Shown here: piece by piece, positions 50,295 through 58,371 of the stretch | Numbering within the stretch: position 1 is the first letter of the stretch | Layout of the letters: each line of letters starts with the position of its first letter | Assembly: GCF_009909145.1 (NCBI RefSeq) | Contig: NZ_JAAAPJ010000009.1 | Span: 62,001-126,000, forward strand | Direction: 5' to 3' | From: Corallococcus silvisoli | Lineage (GTDB): Bacteria > Myxococcota > Myxococcia > Myxococcales > Myxococcaceae | Length of the DNA: 64,000 nt | Notes under the pieces: model-generated | The model's database searches: none | What the model was told of the DNA's origin: nothing | What the model saw: only the letters and a program-made list of their open reading frames with translations | Position numbers and translations under genes: made by a program

Positions 50295-52967
50295 ATGGCG
50301 GCGGAACGTTTGCAGAAGTACCTGGCTCGCGCGGGAGTGGCTTCGCGCCGGCACGCGGAAGAACTCATCACCAGTGGTCGGGTGGGAGTGAACAACGAGA
50401 CGGTGACGGAGTTGGGCAGCCGGGTGGAGCCGGGCACGGACCTGGTGACCGTGGATGGGAAGCTCGTCACGCCGCCGGAAGAATCGTCGTACTACCTGCT
50501 CTACAAGCCCGTGGGCGTCGTGACGACGCTGTCGGATCCGCAGGGCCGGCCCACGGTGGCCAGCTACGTGGAGGAGACGGGCCGCCGCCTGTTCCCCGTG
50601 GGCCGTCTGGACTACGACGCCGAAGGGGCGCTGCTCTTCACGGATGACGGGGCGCTGGCGCACAAGCTCACGCACCCGAGCTTCCAGGTGCCGCGCACGT
50701 ACCTGGCGAAGGTGAAGGGCGTGCCGGACATGCCCACGCTGGAGAAGCTGCGCGGGGGCGTGCGGCTGGAAGACGGCATGGCGACGCCCGTGTCGGTGGA
50801 CATCTTCGAGAAGGCCGAGCGCAACACCTGGCTGAAGATCGTGGTGGCGGAAGGCCGTCCTCACCTCATCAAGCGCCTGTGCGCGGCGGTGGGGCACCCG
50901 GTGGTGCGCCTGTTCCGTCCGGCCTACGCGGGCGTGGGCGTGGAGGGGCTGCGTCCCGGCGAGCTTCGGCCGCTGAAGGTCGCTGAAGTGAACCAGCTCA
51001 ACGAGGTGGCGGACGGCCGCGCGCAGCCGTCGGCCGCGGAGCTGCGGCTGCCGCCGCGCCGGCATGGGCGTCACGCGCCGGGCTTCAACGGAGCGGACGA
51101 CGACGAGGCCGAGCTGTCGATGGACGACGACGCGCCCGTGGCGCCGCGCAAGGCGGAGCGTGCGGACAAGAAGCCCGCGAGCGGCGTGAAGACGCGCGAG
51201 GCGCGTCCGGAGCGCAAGGACTGGAAGGGCGTGCAGGACGGAGGCACGCGTCCGCCGAAGTTCGCGAAGCGCGGGGCGACGCTGGCCACGGACGACGACG
51301 CGGATCTCGACGCGGACGTGCCGTCGTTCGATGACGACGGTGAGGAGATGACGGAGTCGGACGCCGCGGAGGGAGCCACCTACGGGAAGGCCGCGCGCGG
51401 CGCGGGCCGGTTCAGCAAGCCCGAAGGTGAGCGTGCGCCTCGCGGTGCCTCGCGCGGCGGCAAGCCGGCGGGTGGCGCCGAGGGCGGTGCGCCTCGCGGG
51501 GGTGGCCGCTTCGGCAAGCCGGCGGGTGGCGATGCGGCGGGCGCACGCGGTGGCGGCCGGTTTGGCAAGCCCGCGGGTCGCTTCGGCGACGAGGGCGGTG
51601 CGCGCGGGGGTGCCCGGTTCGGCAAGCCTGCCGGTGCGGGCCGTGGCGGTGACGAGGCGCCTCGCGGCCGGTTCGGCAAGCCTGCTGGTGCGGGCCGTGA
51701 CGGTGATGAAGCCCCGCGCGGCCGGTTCGGCAAGCCCGCCGGTGCGGCGGCGCGTGGCCCGAGCCGCTTCGGGAGTGACGAGGGCGGCGCGCGCGGTGGC
51801 GCCCGCTTCGGCAAGCCTGCGGGTGCAGGCCGTGGCGGTGACGAGGGTGGCGCGCGCGGTGGTGGCCGGTTCGGCAAGCCCGCGGGTCGCTTCGGCGACG
51901 AGGGCGGCGCGCGCGGTGGTGGCGCCCGCTTCGGCAAGCCCGCCGGCCGTTTCGGCAGCGACGAGGGCGGCGCGCGCGGTGGTGGCGCCCGCTTCGGCAA
52001 GCCTGCTGGCCGTTTCGGCAGCGACGAGGGCGGCGCGCGCGGTGGCGGCGCCCGCTTCGGTAAGCCGGCAGGCCGTTTCGGCAGTGACGAGGGTGCCCCT
52101 CGCGGTGGTGGGCGATTCGGCAAGCCCGCCGGTGCGGGCCGTAGCGGCGACGACAGCGCGCCGCGTGGCCGGTTCAGCAAGCCCGGAGGTGACGAGAGCC
52201 CCCGTCGCGGTGGTTTCGGCAAGCCCGCCGGTGGCGCACGCTTCGGTGACGAAGGCGGTGCCCGTCGCGGCGGTTTCGGCAAGCCCGCCGGCCGTTTCGG
52301 CAGTGACGAGGGTGGCGCGCGCGGGGGTGCCCGCTTCGGCAAGCCCGCCGGCCGCTTCGGTGACGAGGGCGGTGCTCCGCGTGGCCGGTTCGGCAAGCCC
52401 GCCGGCCGGGGTGGGGACGAAGGGGGCGCGCCGCGCGGTGGCGCACGCTTCGGCAAGCCCGCCGGTGGCGCCCGCTTCGGCGGTGACGAGGGTGGCGCGC
52501 GCGGGGGTGCCCGTTTCGGTAAGCCCGCTGGCGGCGCCCGCTTCGGCAAGCCCGCGGGCCGCTTCGGCAGTGACGAGGGTGGCGCGCGCGGGGGTGCCCG
52601 GTTCGGCAAGCCCGCCGGCGCGGGCGGGGCTTCGCGCGGCGAAGGCCGTCCGGAGCGTCGGGAATGGAAGCCTCGCGGCGAGTCCGCTGGCGGCGCGGGC
52701 CGTCCGGAGCGCCGGGAGTGGAAGCCTCGCGCGGAGGGCTCCGGCAGCCGGGGCGCTTCTCGCGGCGGCGGTGAACCCTCGGCCAGCGCCTCCGGCGAGC
52801 GCATCGTCCGCGCGGGCGTGAAGAAGGCCCCCCCGGGCGAGGGCGCCAGCTTCAAGGACTGGAAAGAGCGAAAGACGCGTGACTCCGAGCCGCGCTGGAA
52901 CAGCAAGGCGCCTCGGGGAGCGGCAGGCCGCCCGGCCCCGCGCGGTGGTCCCCGCCGTCCTCGCTGA
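50295..52967 (+). CDS. RluB-type rRNA pseudouridine synthase with giant RG/FGKPAG tail
   Basis: Residues 1-245 form a normal RluB/RsuA-family enzyme: an N-terminal S4 RNA-binding domain (RLQKYLARAGVASRRHAEELI) and a catalytic domain with GRLDYDAEGALLFT holding the catalytic Asp106. Such enzymes turn uridines in 23S or 16S rRNA into pseudouridine. Residues about 260-360 are acidic and basic and disordered. Residues about 370-785 are an extraordinary low-complexity array with roughly 19 FGKPAG motifs joined by RFGSDEGGARGG-like linkers. The C-terminus repeats GRPERREWKPR and ends in basic RG residues. Total length is 890, about three times normal. ATG 50295 is 27 bp after scpB. Confidence 0.88.
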   Translation: MAAERLQKYLARAGVASRRHAEELITSGRVGVNNETVTELGSRVEPGTDLVTVDGKLVTPPEESSYYLLYKPVGVVTTLSDPQGRPTVASYVEETGRRLFPVGRLDYDAEGALLFTDDGALAHKLTHPSFQVPRTYLAKVKGVPDMPTLEKLRGGVRLEDGMATPVSVDIFEKAERNTWLKIVVAEGRPHLIKRLCAAVGHPVVRLFRPAYAGVGVEGLRPGELRPLKVAEVNQLNEVADGRAQPSAAELRLPPRRHGRHAPGFNGADDDEAELSMDDDAPVAPRKAERADKKPASGVKTREARPERKDWKGVQDGGTRPPKFAKRGATLATDDDADLDADVPSFDDDGEEMTESDAAEGATYGKAARGAGRFSKPEGERAPRGASRGGKPAGGAEGGAPRGGGRFGKPAGGDAAGARGGGRFGKPAGRFGDEGGARGGARFGKPAGAGRGGDEAPRGRFGKPAGAGRDGDEAPRGRFGKPAGAAARGPSRFGSDEGGARGGARFGKPAGAGRGGDEGGARGGGRFGKPAGRFGDEGGARGGGARFGKPAGRFGSDEGGARGGGARFGKPAGRFGSDEGGARGGGARFGKPAGRFGSDEGAPRGGGRFGKPAGAGRSGDDSAPRGRFSKPGGDESPRRGGFGKPAGGARFGDEGGARRGGFGKPAGRFGSDEGGARGGARFGKPAGRFGDEGGAPRGRFGKPAGRGGDEGGAPRGGARFGKPAGGARFGGDEGGARGGARFGKPAGGARFGKPAGRFGSDEGGARGGARFGKPAGAGGASRGEGRPERREWKPRGESAGGAGRPERREWKPRAEGSGSRGASRGGGEPSASASGERIVRAGVKKAPPGEGASFKDWKERKTRDSEPRWNSKAPRGAAGRPAPRGGPRRPR
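51410..52640 (+). repeat. Coding repeat array (FGKPAG/RG units) in the pseudouridine synthase
   Basis: The array encodes about 19 copies of FGKPAG with 10-16-residue linkers rich in Arg, Gly, Asp and Glu. Three consecutive, almost identical 63-bp units lie at 51924-51986, 51987-52049 and 52050-52112 (21 residues each); other units are interrupted or shortened. The similarity at DNA level points to recent expansion by slippage or recombination. Confidence 0.8.
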
Positions 52968-53020
52968 GCCACCCTTCCTCCCGGGTCGTGCCGTCGGTGG
53001 GCGGCCCGGGGGGGCGTTGA

Positions 53021-53026
53021 TATAAC
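53021..53026 (+). promoter_or_regulatory. Possible -10 element upstream of the HEAT lipoprotein
   Basis: TATAAC, a 5/6 match to TATAAT, lies 38 bp before ATG 53065 in an otherwise GC-rich gap. No good -35 is present at 16-18 bp, so this is weak. Confidence 0.3.
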
Positions 53027-53064
53027 CGCCGCCTACCTCCAGCGTCCGCCGCTCCGGGAGAACG

Positions 53065-55182
53065 ATGCGAATCCGCGTGCGACCCCTCTTCCTCGCCCTG
53101 ACCCTCCTCGTCGGGTGCAACGGCAACCGGGATCAGCTCCTCGCGGAGATCCAGGACCCCCGCCCGGAGATCCGCGCCGCGGCCGTGAAGAAGCTGGCCT
53201 CGCAGAACAACGCGGACGACCTGGTCCTCTTCACCCGCGCGGCGAAGGACCTCTCCGCCATCGTCCGGGGCGAGGCCGCCAGCGCGCTCGGCGAAAGCCA
53301 GGACCCGCGCGTGGTGGACCTGCTCGGCGAACTGCTCGAGGACTCGGACGAGGCCGTGCAAGGGCAGGCAGCCCTGGCGCTCGCCAAGGTGAAGAACGAC
53401 AAGGCCAAGGCGTACCTCACGCTCCAGTACGGACGGCGGGGCCGCGCCACGCGCAAGGTCATCGTCCAGGCCCTCAAGAGCACGAACGTCCCCGGCGCCA
53501 TGGCCTCCGTCGTCGCGGCCGAGTCCAAGGGCCTCTGGGAGCGCAACCTCCTCGCCCTCACGGAAGGCGCGCTCCCTGAGCGCGTGGGGGCCGCGGAAGA
53601 GCTGGGCAAGAGCGGCCGCGTCGAAGCCGTCAACCGGCTGCTGCCCATGGTGCGCGACAGCCAGGTCATCCTCGCCGCCGCCGCCGTGCGCGGACTGGGG
53701 GATGCGGGTGACACGCGCGCGGTGGCCCCCATCGCGCTGCTCCTCGACGAGAGCTTCCCGGAGCTGCGCGAGTCGGCCATCGGCGCGCTGATGAAGCTGC
53801 AGGACCCGACGGCCGCCACGAAGCTCCAGGCGGTCGCGGTGGAGAAGAGCTCGGTGAGCCCGCTGGCCACCGACGCCATCCTGACCTTCCCGCGCACGCC
53901 CGCCACCGACGCCGCGCTGTGCGCCATCGCGCTGGATGGCGCGCGCGACGAGGCCCTGGATGCCGGACGTGCGATGCGCGCGCGGGGCGGCTGCCCGGCG
54001 GAGCCCATCGCGGAACGGCTCGCGCGGCCGGCCACCGCAGCGTCGGGGCTCCAGGCCGTCACCGGGCTGGGACCGGCGGCGCAGGCGCTGCTCCCCAAGG
54101 TGACGCCGTGGCTCAACCAGCCGGACGTCGCGCTGCGCACGCTCGCGGTCGAAGCCGTGACCCACGTGGGCGATGCGTCCGTCGCGCCCGCGCTCCAGAA
54201 GCTCTACGAGCAGGAGGTCGCCGGGCTCACGGCGCTGCGCGCGGACTGGATACCGCAGGCGCTGCCCCAGAAGTACGGCACCGCGTTGGATCCATCGGCC
54301 CCGAATGCCGCGGCGGCGAAGGGGAAGGACGACGCCCGCTCCACCAAGCACGCGCAGCTCTTCGAGCGGCTCCAGGCGCTGAACGCGGCCCGCGCGAAGG
54401 AGGCCGGGCGGGTGGTGGTGCCACCGCGCGTGCCCTCGGAGCTGAGCGACGACGTGGAGCCCGCGAAGTTGCAGCCGCTGGCCACGCTCCTGACCGGACT
54501 GGGCGCGCTCAAGGCGCCCGGCGCGCTGGAGATCCTCAAGGGCTACTCGGATGACGCGAGCCCGGTGCTGCGCGCGGCGGCGCTGGTGGGGCTCGCGTAC
54601 CTGGGGCCGGAGGGCGTGGAGATCGCCCGGACGGCGCTGCTGGAGCCCGACCGTGAGCTCCAGAAGACGCTGGCGCTGGCACTCGCGGAGCAGGGCGAGA
54701 GCGGTCAGCTCGCGCTGGTGGCCTCGCTGCCGAAGATGGGCGGCGAGAAGCTGGTGGTCCTGGATGCGCTGTCCCGCGTCGGGGCGCCGCCCGCGTCGGC
54801 GTCCGAGGCGTTGCAGGGCGTGGTGAAGGAGGGTGGGGCGGAGGCGGCGCTCGCGGCGCAGCTGTTGGGCAGGATGGGGGCGAAGGACGCGGTGCCCACG
54901 CTGCTCAAGGCGCTGGATGACTCCAACAGCGTGGCCCGGCGCGACGTGCTGCTGGCGCTGGGCGCCATTGGCGACGCGAAGTCGGCGGAGGTGGTCGGGC
55001 GGGACCTGTTCCACGACCTGCCGGAGATCCGCGCCGCGGCGGCCACGGCGCTGCGCAAGATGAACTCGGGCGCGGAGGCGGAGCCGCTGGACGCGCTCAA
55101 GGGCGACTACTTCCGCGAGGTCCGCGTCGCCGCGGGCGCGAACCTGACGAAGGAAGGCACGGCGGCCGGCGGGGCGCAGTGA
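53065..55182 (+). CDS. HEAT-repeat lipoprotein
   Basis: This 705-residue exported lipoprotein has a signal peptide and lipobox LLVGC (Cys18). The mature part is an array of HEAT repeats starting at residue 23 (LLAEIQDPRPEIRAAAVKKLASQNNADDLVLF) with typical Pro/Asp turns, and more at the end (AVPTLLKALDDSNSVARRDVLLALGAIGDAKSAEVV). A disordered Lys/Arg-rich spacer is at about 405-455. HEAT superhelices bind proteins; the partner is not known. ATG 53065 has GGGAG upstream. The next gene starts immediately after the stop (TGA then ATG), so the two are translationally coupled. Confidence 0.75.
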   Translation: MRIRVRPLFLALTLLVGCNGNRDQLLAEIQDPRPEIRAAAVKKLASQNNADDLVLFTRAAKDLSAIVRGEAASALGESQDPRVVDLLGELLEDSDEAVQGQAALALAKVKNDKAKAYLTLQYGRRGRATRKVIVQALKSTNVPGAMASVVAAESKGLWERNLLALTEGALPERVGAAEELGKSGRVEAVNRLLPMVRDSQVILAAAAVRGLGDAGDTRAVAPIALLLDESFPELRESAIGALMKLQDPTAATKLQAVAVEKSSVSPLATDAILTFPRTPATDAALCAIALDGARDEALDAGRAMRARGGCPAEPIAERLARPATAASGLQAVTGLGPAAQALLPKVTPWLNQPDVALRTLAVEAVTHVGDASVAPALQKLYEQEVAGLTALRADWIPQALPQKYGTALDPSAPNAAAAKGKDDARSTKHAQLFERLQALNAARAKEAGRVVVPPRVPSELSDDVEPAKLQPLATLLTGLGALKAPGALEILKGYSDDASPVLRAAALVGLAYLGPEGVEIARTALLEPDRELQKTLALALAEQGESGQLALVASLPKMGGEKLVVLDALSRVGAPPASASEALQGVVKEGGAEAALAAQLLGRMGAKDAVPTLLKALDDSNSVARRDVLLALGAIGDAKSAEVVGRDLFHDLPEIRAAAATALRKMNSGAEAEPLDALKGDYFREVRVAAGANLTKEGTAAGGAQ

Positions 55183-57249
55183 ATGGAGTCCCGAGCGCTC
55201 AAGGACAAGGCGACGGAGGCCTTCAGCAAGGGCCGTTTCGCCAAGGCCGCCGAGCTGTACGCGGACTACTGCCAGGCGGAGCCAAAGGATCACCAGAGCC
55301 GCCTGCGCATGGGCGACGCGTGGGCCAAGGCCGGACAGCGTGACCGGGCGGTCTCCGCCTACCACTCCGCCGCGGAGGGTTTCGCGCGGGAAGGATTCCT
55401 GCCGCGCGCCATCGCCGCGAGCAAGCTGATCCTCGAGCTGGATCCAGCGCACCAGGGTGTGCAGCAGATGCTCGCGGATCTCTATGCGCGAAGGGGCACG
55501 CCCGCCACGGCCAGGGCGAAGCCCGGTGACGCCACGGCCCCGCGCGCCCCCACGAGCCTCGTCACCCACAGAGAAGTCCCTCCCTCGCCGCCAGACGCGG
55601 AGGGCGGGGACCCGAAGGTGAAGCGCCCCGAACCTCTCGAGGCGGAAGGGGCGCCCGTCGACCTGTCGGATTCGCTCCCTCCAGAGCTGACCATGCCGAC
55701 AGCGGCCGTCGCGGATGACGGTGAAGTGGTCATCTCCGTCGAGGTGGAGGCCGCCCCCCGGCAGGATGCCCCCGAGGCTCCGGGCGCGAACACAGCGCGG
55801 GGCGCGGACCACGCGCCAGTCAGCGCAACCCCTCCGCCCACGAGCCCACGTCCGACCGCCGACGCCCGACGTGCGCCCGAAGCCTTCGCGAGCCCCAGCG
55901 AGGCGAGGCCCACCGCAGCCCCGACCGAAGCCACTCCACCGGGTCTGTCCACCCGCGTGGCGCCGCCGCCCCTCGCCTCGATGCCCGAGCTTCCCCAGGT
56001 CCGGACCCCCAGCGGACGATGGAAGGCCCTGGCGCCGCCCATCGCGGACACTGATCCATCTGAGCCCAAGGCCCCCGCCCAGGCCGCGCCCCCGGGCCTG
56101 CGCCCGCGCCGTACGGACGCACCCGCGGCGGTTGCCTCCACCGCGTCAGCGACCACCGAAGCGCCGCCCAAGCCCCCAAGCACCGCCACCGCGGCCGGTG
56201 CCTCCGTGGTGCCCACGACCTCCGGAGCCCCGGAGCCCTGGCGCGCGTCCCTGCGCGTCTCCAGCTTCACGGAGCTGGAGATCGAAGCGGACTCCCTGCT
56301 GCACGCGGTGGAGCTCGCGGCCCAGCGGGGACTCGCGGACCACGCGCCCGAGGCGGACGAGCAGGTCCTCGAGCTGACCGAGGAGGCGGAGCCCACCCCA
56401 GGCACCTGGGACACGCTGCCCGCCATCCCGCTCTTCTCCGACCTGCCACGCGACGCGTTCATCCAGCTCTTTGAACGCTGTCCGCTGCGCCGGTTCGGCC
56501 CCGGCGAGCGCATCCTCGCGCAGGGCAGTCACGGCCACGCCTTCTACGTCATCTGCGAGGGACGCGTGCGCGTCTTCCGAGAGGAGGACGGCCGCCAGCA
56601 GGACCTGGCCACGCTCGAAGGTGGCGCCTTCTTCGGAGAGATGGCGCTGCTGTCCGGCGCCCCGCGCGCCGCGTCCGTGGAGTCCGCGTCCGACGACACC
56701 CAGGTGCTGGAGATCTCCGCCTCGGTGCTCGCGACGTTGTCGCGCAGCCACCCGCCCGTGGCGAAGGCCCTCAAGAAGTTCTGCCGCGAACGCCTGCTCG
56801 CCAACGTGATGAGCAGCTCCGCGCTGTTCCGCCCCTTCAACCGCAAGGACCGGCGCGGCCTCGTGGAGCGCTTCCGGGCGCGAGATGTCTCACGCGGAGA
56901 CGTCATCATCCGGGAAGGCGATCCCACCGACGGCCTCTACGTCGTCCTCTCCGGCGAGGTGGAGGTCCACAAGGGCGGGCACGTGCTGTCGCGCCTGAAG
57001 GAGGGCGAGCTCTTCGGAGAGATCTCCCTGCTCCAGAAGACGCCCGCCACGGCCACGGTCGCGGCCGCCCGGCACACCACGTTGCTGCGCCTGCCGCGCG
57101 AGGACTTCGACTCGCTCATCTCCAGCCACCCGCAGGTCCTGATGCTCGTCGCCGACCTCAGCGACCAGCGCCTGCGTCGCACCCAGCATGTCCTGGACGC
57201 CGCGGGCGCCCCCCTGGAAGGCGACGAGGAAGACCTCATCCTCGTCTGA
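55183..57249 (+). CDS. TPR plus tandem cyclic-nucleotide-binding (cNMP) protein
   Basis: This 688-residue cytosolic protein begins at ATG 55183, abutting the upstream stop. Residues 8-105 are TPR repeats (AFSKGRFAKAAELYADYC...). A Pro/Ala/Thr-rich disordered region follows to about 365. Two Crp-type cNMP-binding domains are at about 416-525 and 545-650. The first has FGEMALLSGAPRAASV, keeping the Arg that contacts the cyclic phosphate. The second reads FGEISLLQKTPATATV and lacks that Arg, so it may bind poorly or another ligand. No DNA-binding helix-turn-helix follows, so it is not a Crp regulator. It precedes the T6SS cluster but has its own operon. Confidence 0.78.
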   Translation: MESRALKDKATEAFSKGRFAKAAELYADYCQAEPKDHQSRLRMGDAWAKAGQRDRAVSAYHSAAEGFAREGFLPRAIAASKLILELDPAHQGVQQMLADLYARRGTPATARAKPGDATAPRAPTSLVTHREVPPSPPDAEGGDPKVKRPEPLEAEGAPVDLSDSLPPELTMPTAAVADDGEVVISVEVEAAPRQDAPEAPGANTARGADHAPVSATPPPTSPRPTADARRAPEAFASPSEARPTAAPTEATPPGLSTRVAPPPLASMPELPQVRTPSGRWKALAPPIADTDPSEPKAPAQAAPPGLRPRRTDAPAAVASTASATTEAPPKPPSTATAAGASVVPTTSGAPEPWRASLRVSSFTELEIEADSLLHAVELAAQRGLADHAPEADEQVLELTEEAEPTPGTWDTLPAIPLFSDLPRDAFIQLFERCPLRRFGPGERILAQGSHGHAFYVICEGRVRVFREEDGRQQDLATLEGGAFFGEMALLSGAPRAASVESASDDTQVLEISASVLATLSRSHPPVAKALKKFCRERLLANVMSSSALFRPFNRKDRRGLVERFRARDVSRGDVIIREGDPTDGLYVVLSGEVEVHKGGHVLSRLKEGELFGEISLLQKTPATATVAAARHTTLLRLPREDFDSLISSHPQVLMLVADLSDQRLRRTQHVLDAAGAPLEGDEEDLILV

Positions 57250-57390
57250 CGACATACCTTCCAGGTTCCACGGGTCAGCCACCACCTGACACATCCTCTG
57301 AAACACAGGAATGAGACGCGGCGTGCGCCCCGGTCTGTCTCACGTCGGACGACCGGACGGATCCACCAGGGAGCAGGGCAGGGCAGTAGG

Positions 57391-57419
57391 TTGTGACACC
57401 CAGGGGTGCCCGCTATCCT
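57391..57419 (+). promoter_or_regulatory. Sigma70-like promoter for the T6SS gene cluster
   Basis: TTGTGA (57391-57396), a 17-bp spacer and TATCCT (57414-57419) form a plausible promoter. The spacer contains CACCC-AG-GGGTG, an inverted repeat. The -10 ends 7 bp before ATG 57427, so transcription would start at or beside the start codon, implying a leaderless message. Confidence 0.45.
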
Positions 57420-57426
57420 GACCGGC

Positions 57427-58365
57427 ATGGCTGGAGGCCAGGGCGGGGCGCCACACGCGACAGCGGGATTGGGGCCCGACGACATCGCCGAGCTGGAAGC
57501 CCTTGGCTCCGAGCCCGGCTATGACGTGTTCCTCTCCGCGGCCCGAGCACTCGATGGCCCCGTGGACGAGTGCCGCTGCAACATCGCGCTCGCGTTCCAC
57601 AACACGAAGCGCGGCGTGGACAGCGTGCTGGCCCGCGAAGCGGACGTCGCCACGCTCCCGGGCGTGGAGCTGGACGAGCTGAGAGCGCTCCCGCTGCTCG
57701 CGCAGGCGCTGGCCTTCGCCGCGTTGCGCGTGCAGCGCGACATGCGGGCCAGCTCCTTTGGAAGCCTGTTCGAGCGCGCCCAGCACCTGCGCCGCAAGCT
57801 GCTCAAGACGGCGGAGGCGCTCGCGGAGGCGTCCTTCCTCACCGCGGCCGACGTCGCCGCGAGCCACGGGGAGGGCCACCGCGACGTGGTGGGGGACTGC
57901 CTGGGCCTCGTGGCGCTGTTCCGCGAGCACGAGGCGAAGCTCGCCGGACGCTCCCCGGTGACACCCGAGGACGTGAACGAGGTGGAGCGCGTCGCGGAGC
58001 AGCTGCGGGCCCTGCTGGCGGCCCCCGGCGAGGGTCGGGACAGCTCGAACTCGCCCCTCCTCTTCGAGGCCACGGAGACGCGCGACCGCTTCTGGACGCT
58101 GCTCACCCGGCGGCACGATGTCCTCTGGCGCTGTGGCGCCTGGCTCTTCGGCCGCGACGTGGACATGCACGTGCCGCCGCTCCAGTCCCACCACCCGTTG
58201 GTGCGCGCCGTCGTGCCCACCTCCATCGAGCGCGCGCCGCAACAGCCGCAACGGCGGGGCGAGTCGCGGCCGCAGGGGACCGTCGGCACCTACGCCCCGG
58301 AGAGCAACGTGCGCTCCAAGGTCCGCTTCATGGTGAAGGTCGGCTTCGACTTTCCCTCCCGCTAG
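57427..58365 (+). CDS. Hypothetical protein at the head of the T6SS cluster
   Basis: This 312-residue soluble protein (ATG 57427; an in-frame GTG 57406 lies inside the predicted promoter) is unknown to me. It is mostly helical: LGPDDIAELEALGSEPGYDVFLSAARALDG, LPLLAQALAFAALRVQRDMRAS, and a long central helical part. A C-terminal strand segment is NVRSKVRFMVKVGFDF. No membrane segment or known domain is visible. Its position as first gene, 6 bp from the ANL-like gene, suggests a T6SS accessory or regulatory role. This is context only. Confidence 0.55.
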   Translation: MAGGQGGAPHATAGLGPDDIAELEALGSEPGYDVFLSAARALDGPVDECRCNIALAFHNTKRGVDSVLAREADVATLPGVELDELRALPLLAQALAFAALRVQRDMRASSFGSLFERAQHLRRKLLKTAEALAEASFLTAADVAASHGEGHRDVVGDCLGLVALFREHEAKLAGRSPVTPEDVNEVERVAEQLRALLAAPGEGRDSSNSPLLFEATETRDRFWTLLTRRHDVLWRCGAWLFGRDVDMHVPPLQSHHPLVRAVVPTSIERAPQQPQRRGESRPQGTVGTYAPESNVRSKVRFMVKVGFDFPSR

Positions 58366-58371
58366 ACACCC

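Noticed and set aside
51410..52640. CRISPR-like regular repeats
   Set aside because: The repeats stay in frame in the pseudouridine synthase, vary in length, have no unique spacers and no cas genes are nearby.
49179..53126. Leftward open frame of about 1300 codons opposite scpB and the pseudouridine synthase
   Set aside because: It is the mirror of the FGKPAG repeats and scpB; the Ala/Thr/Gly-rich translation has no recognisable domain or start signal.
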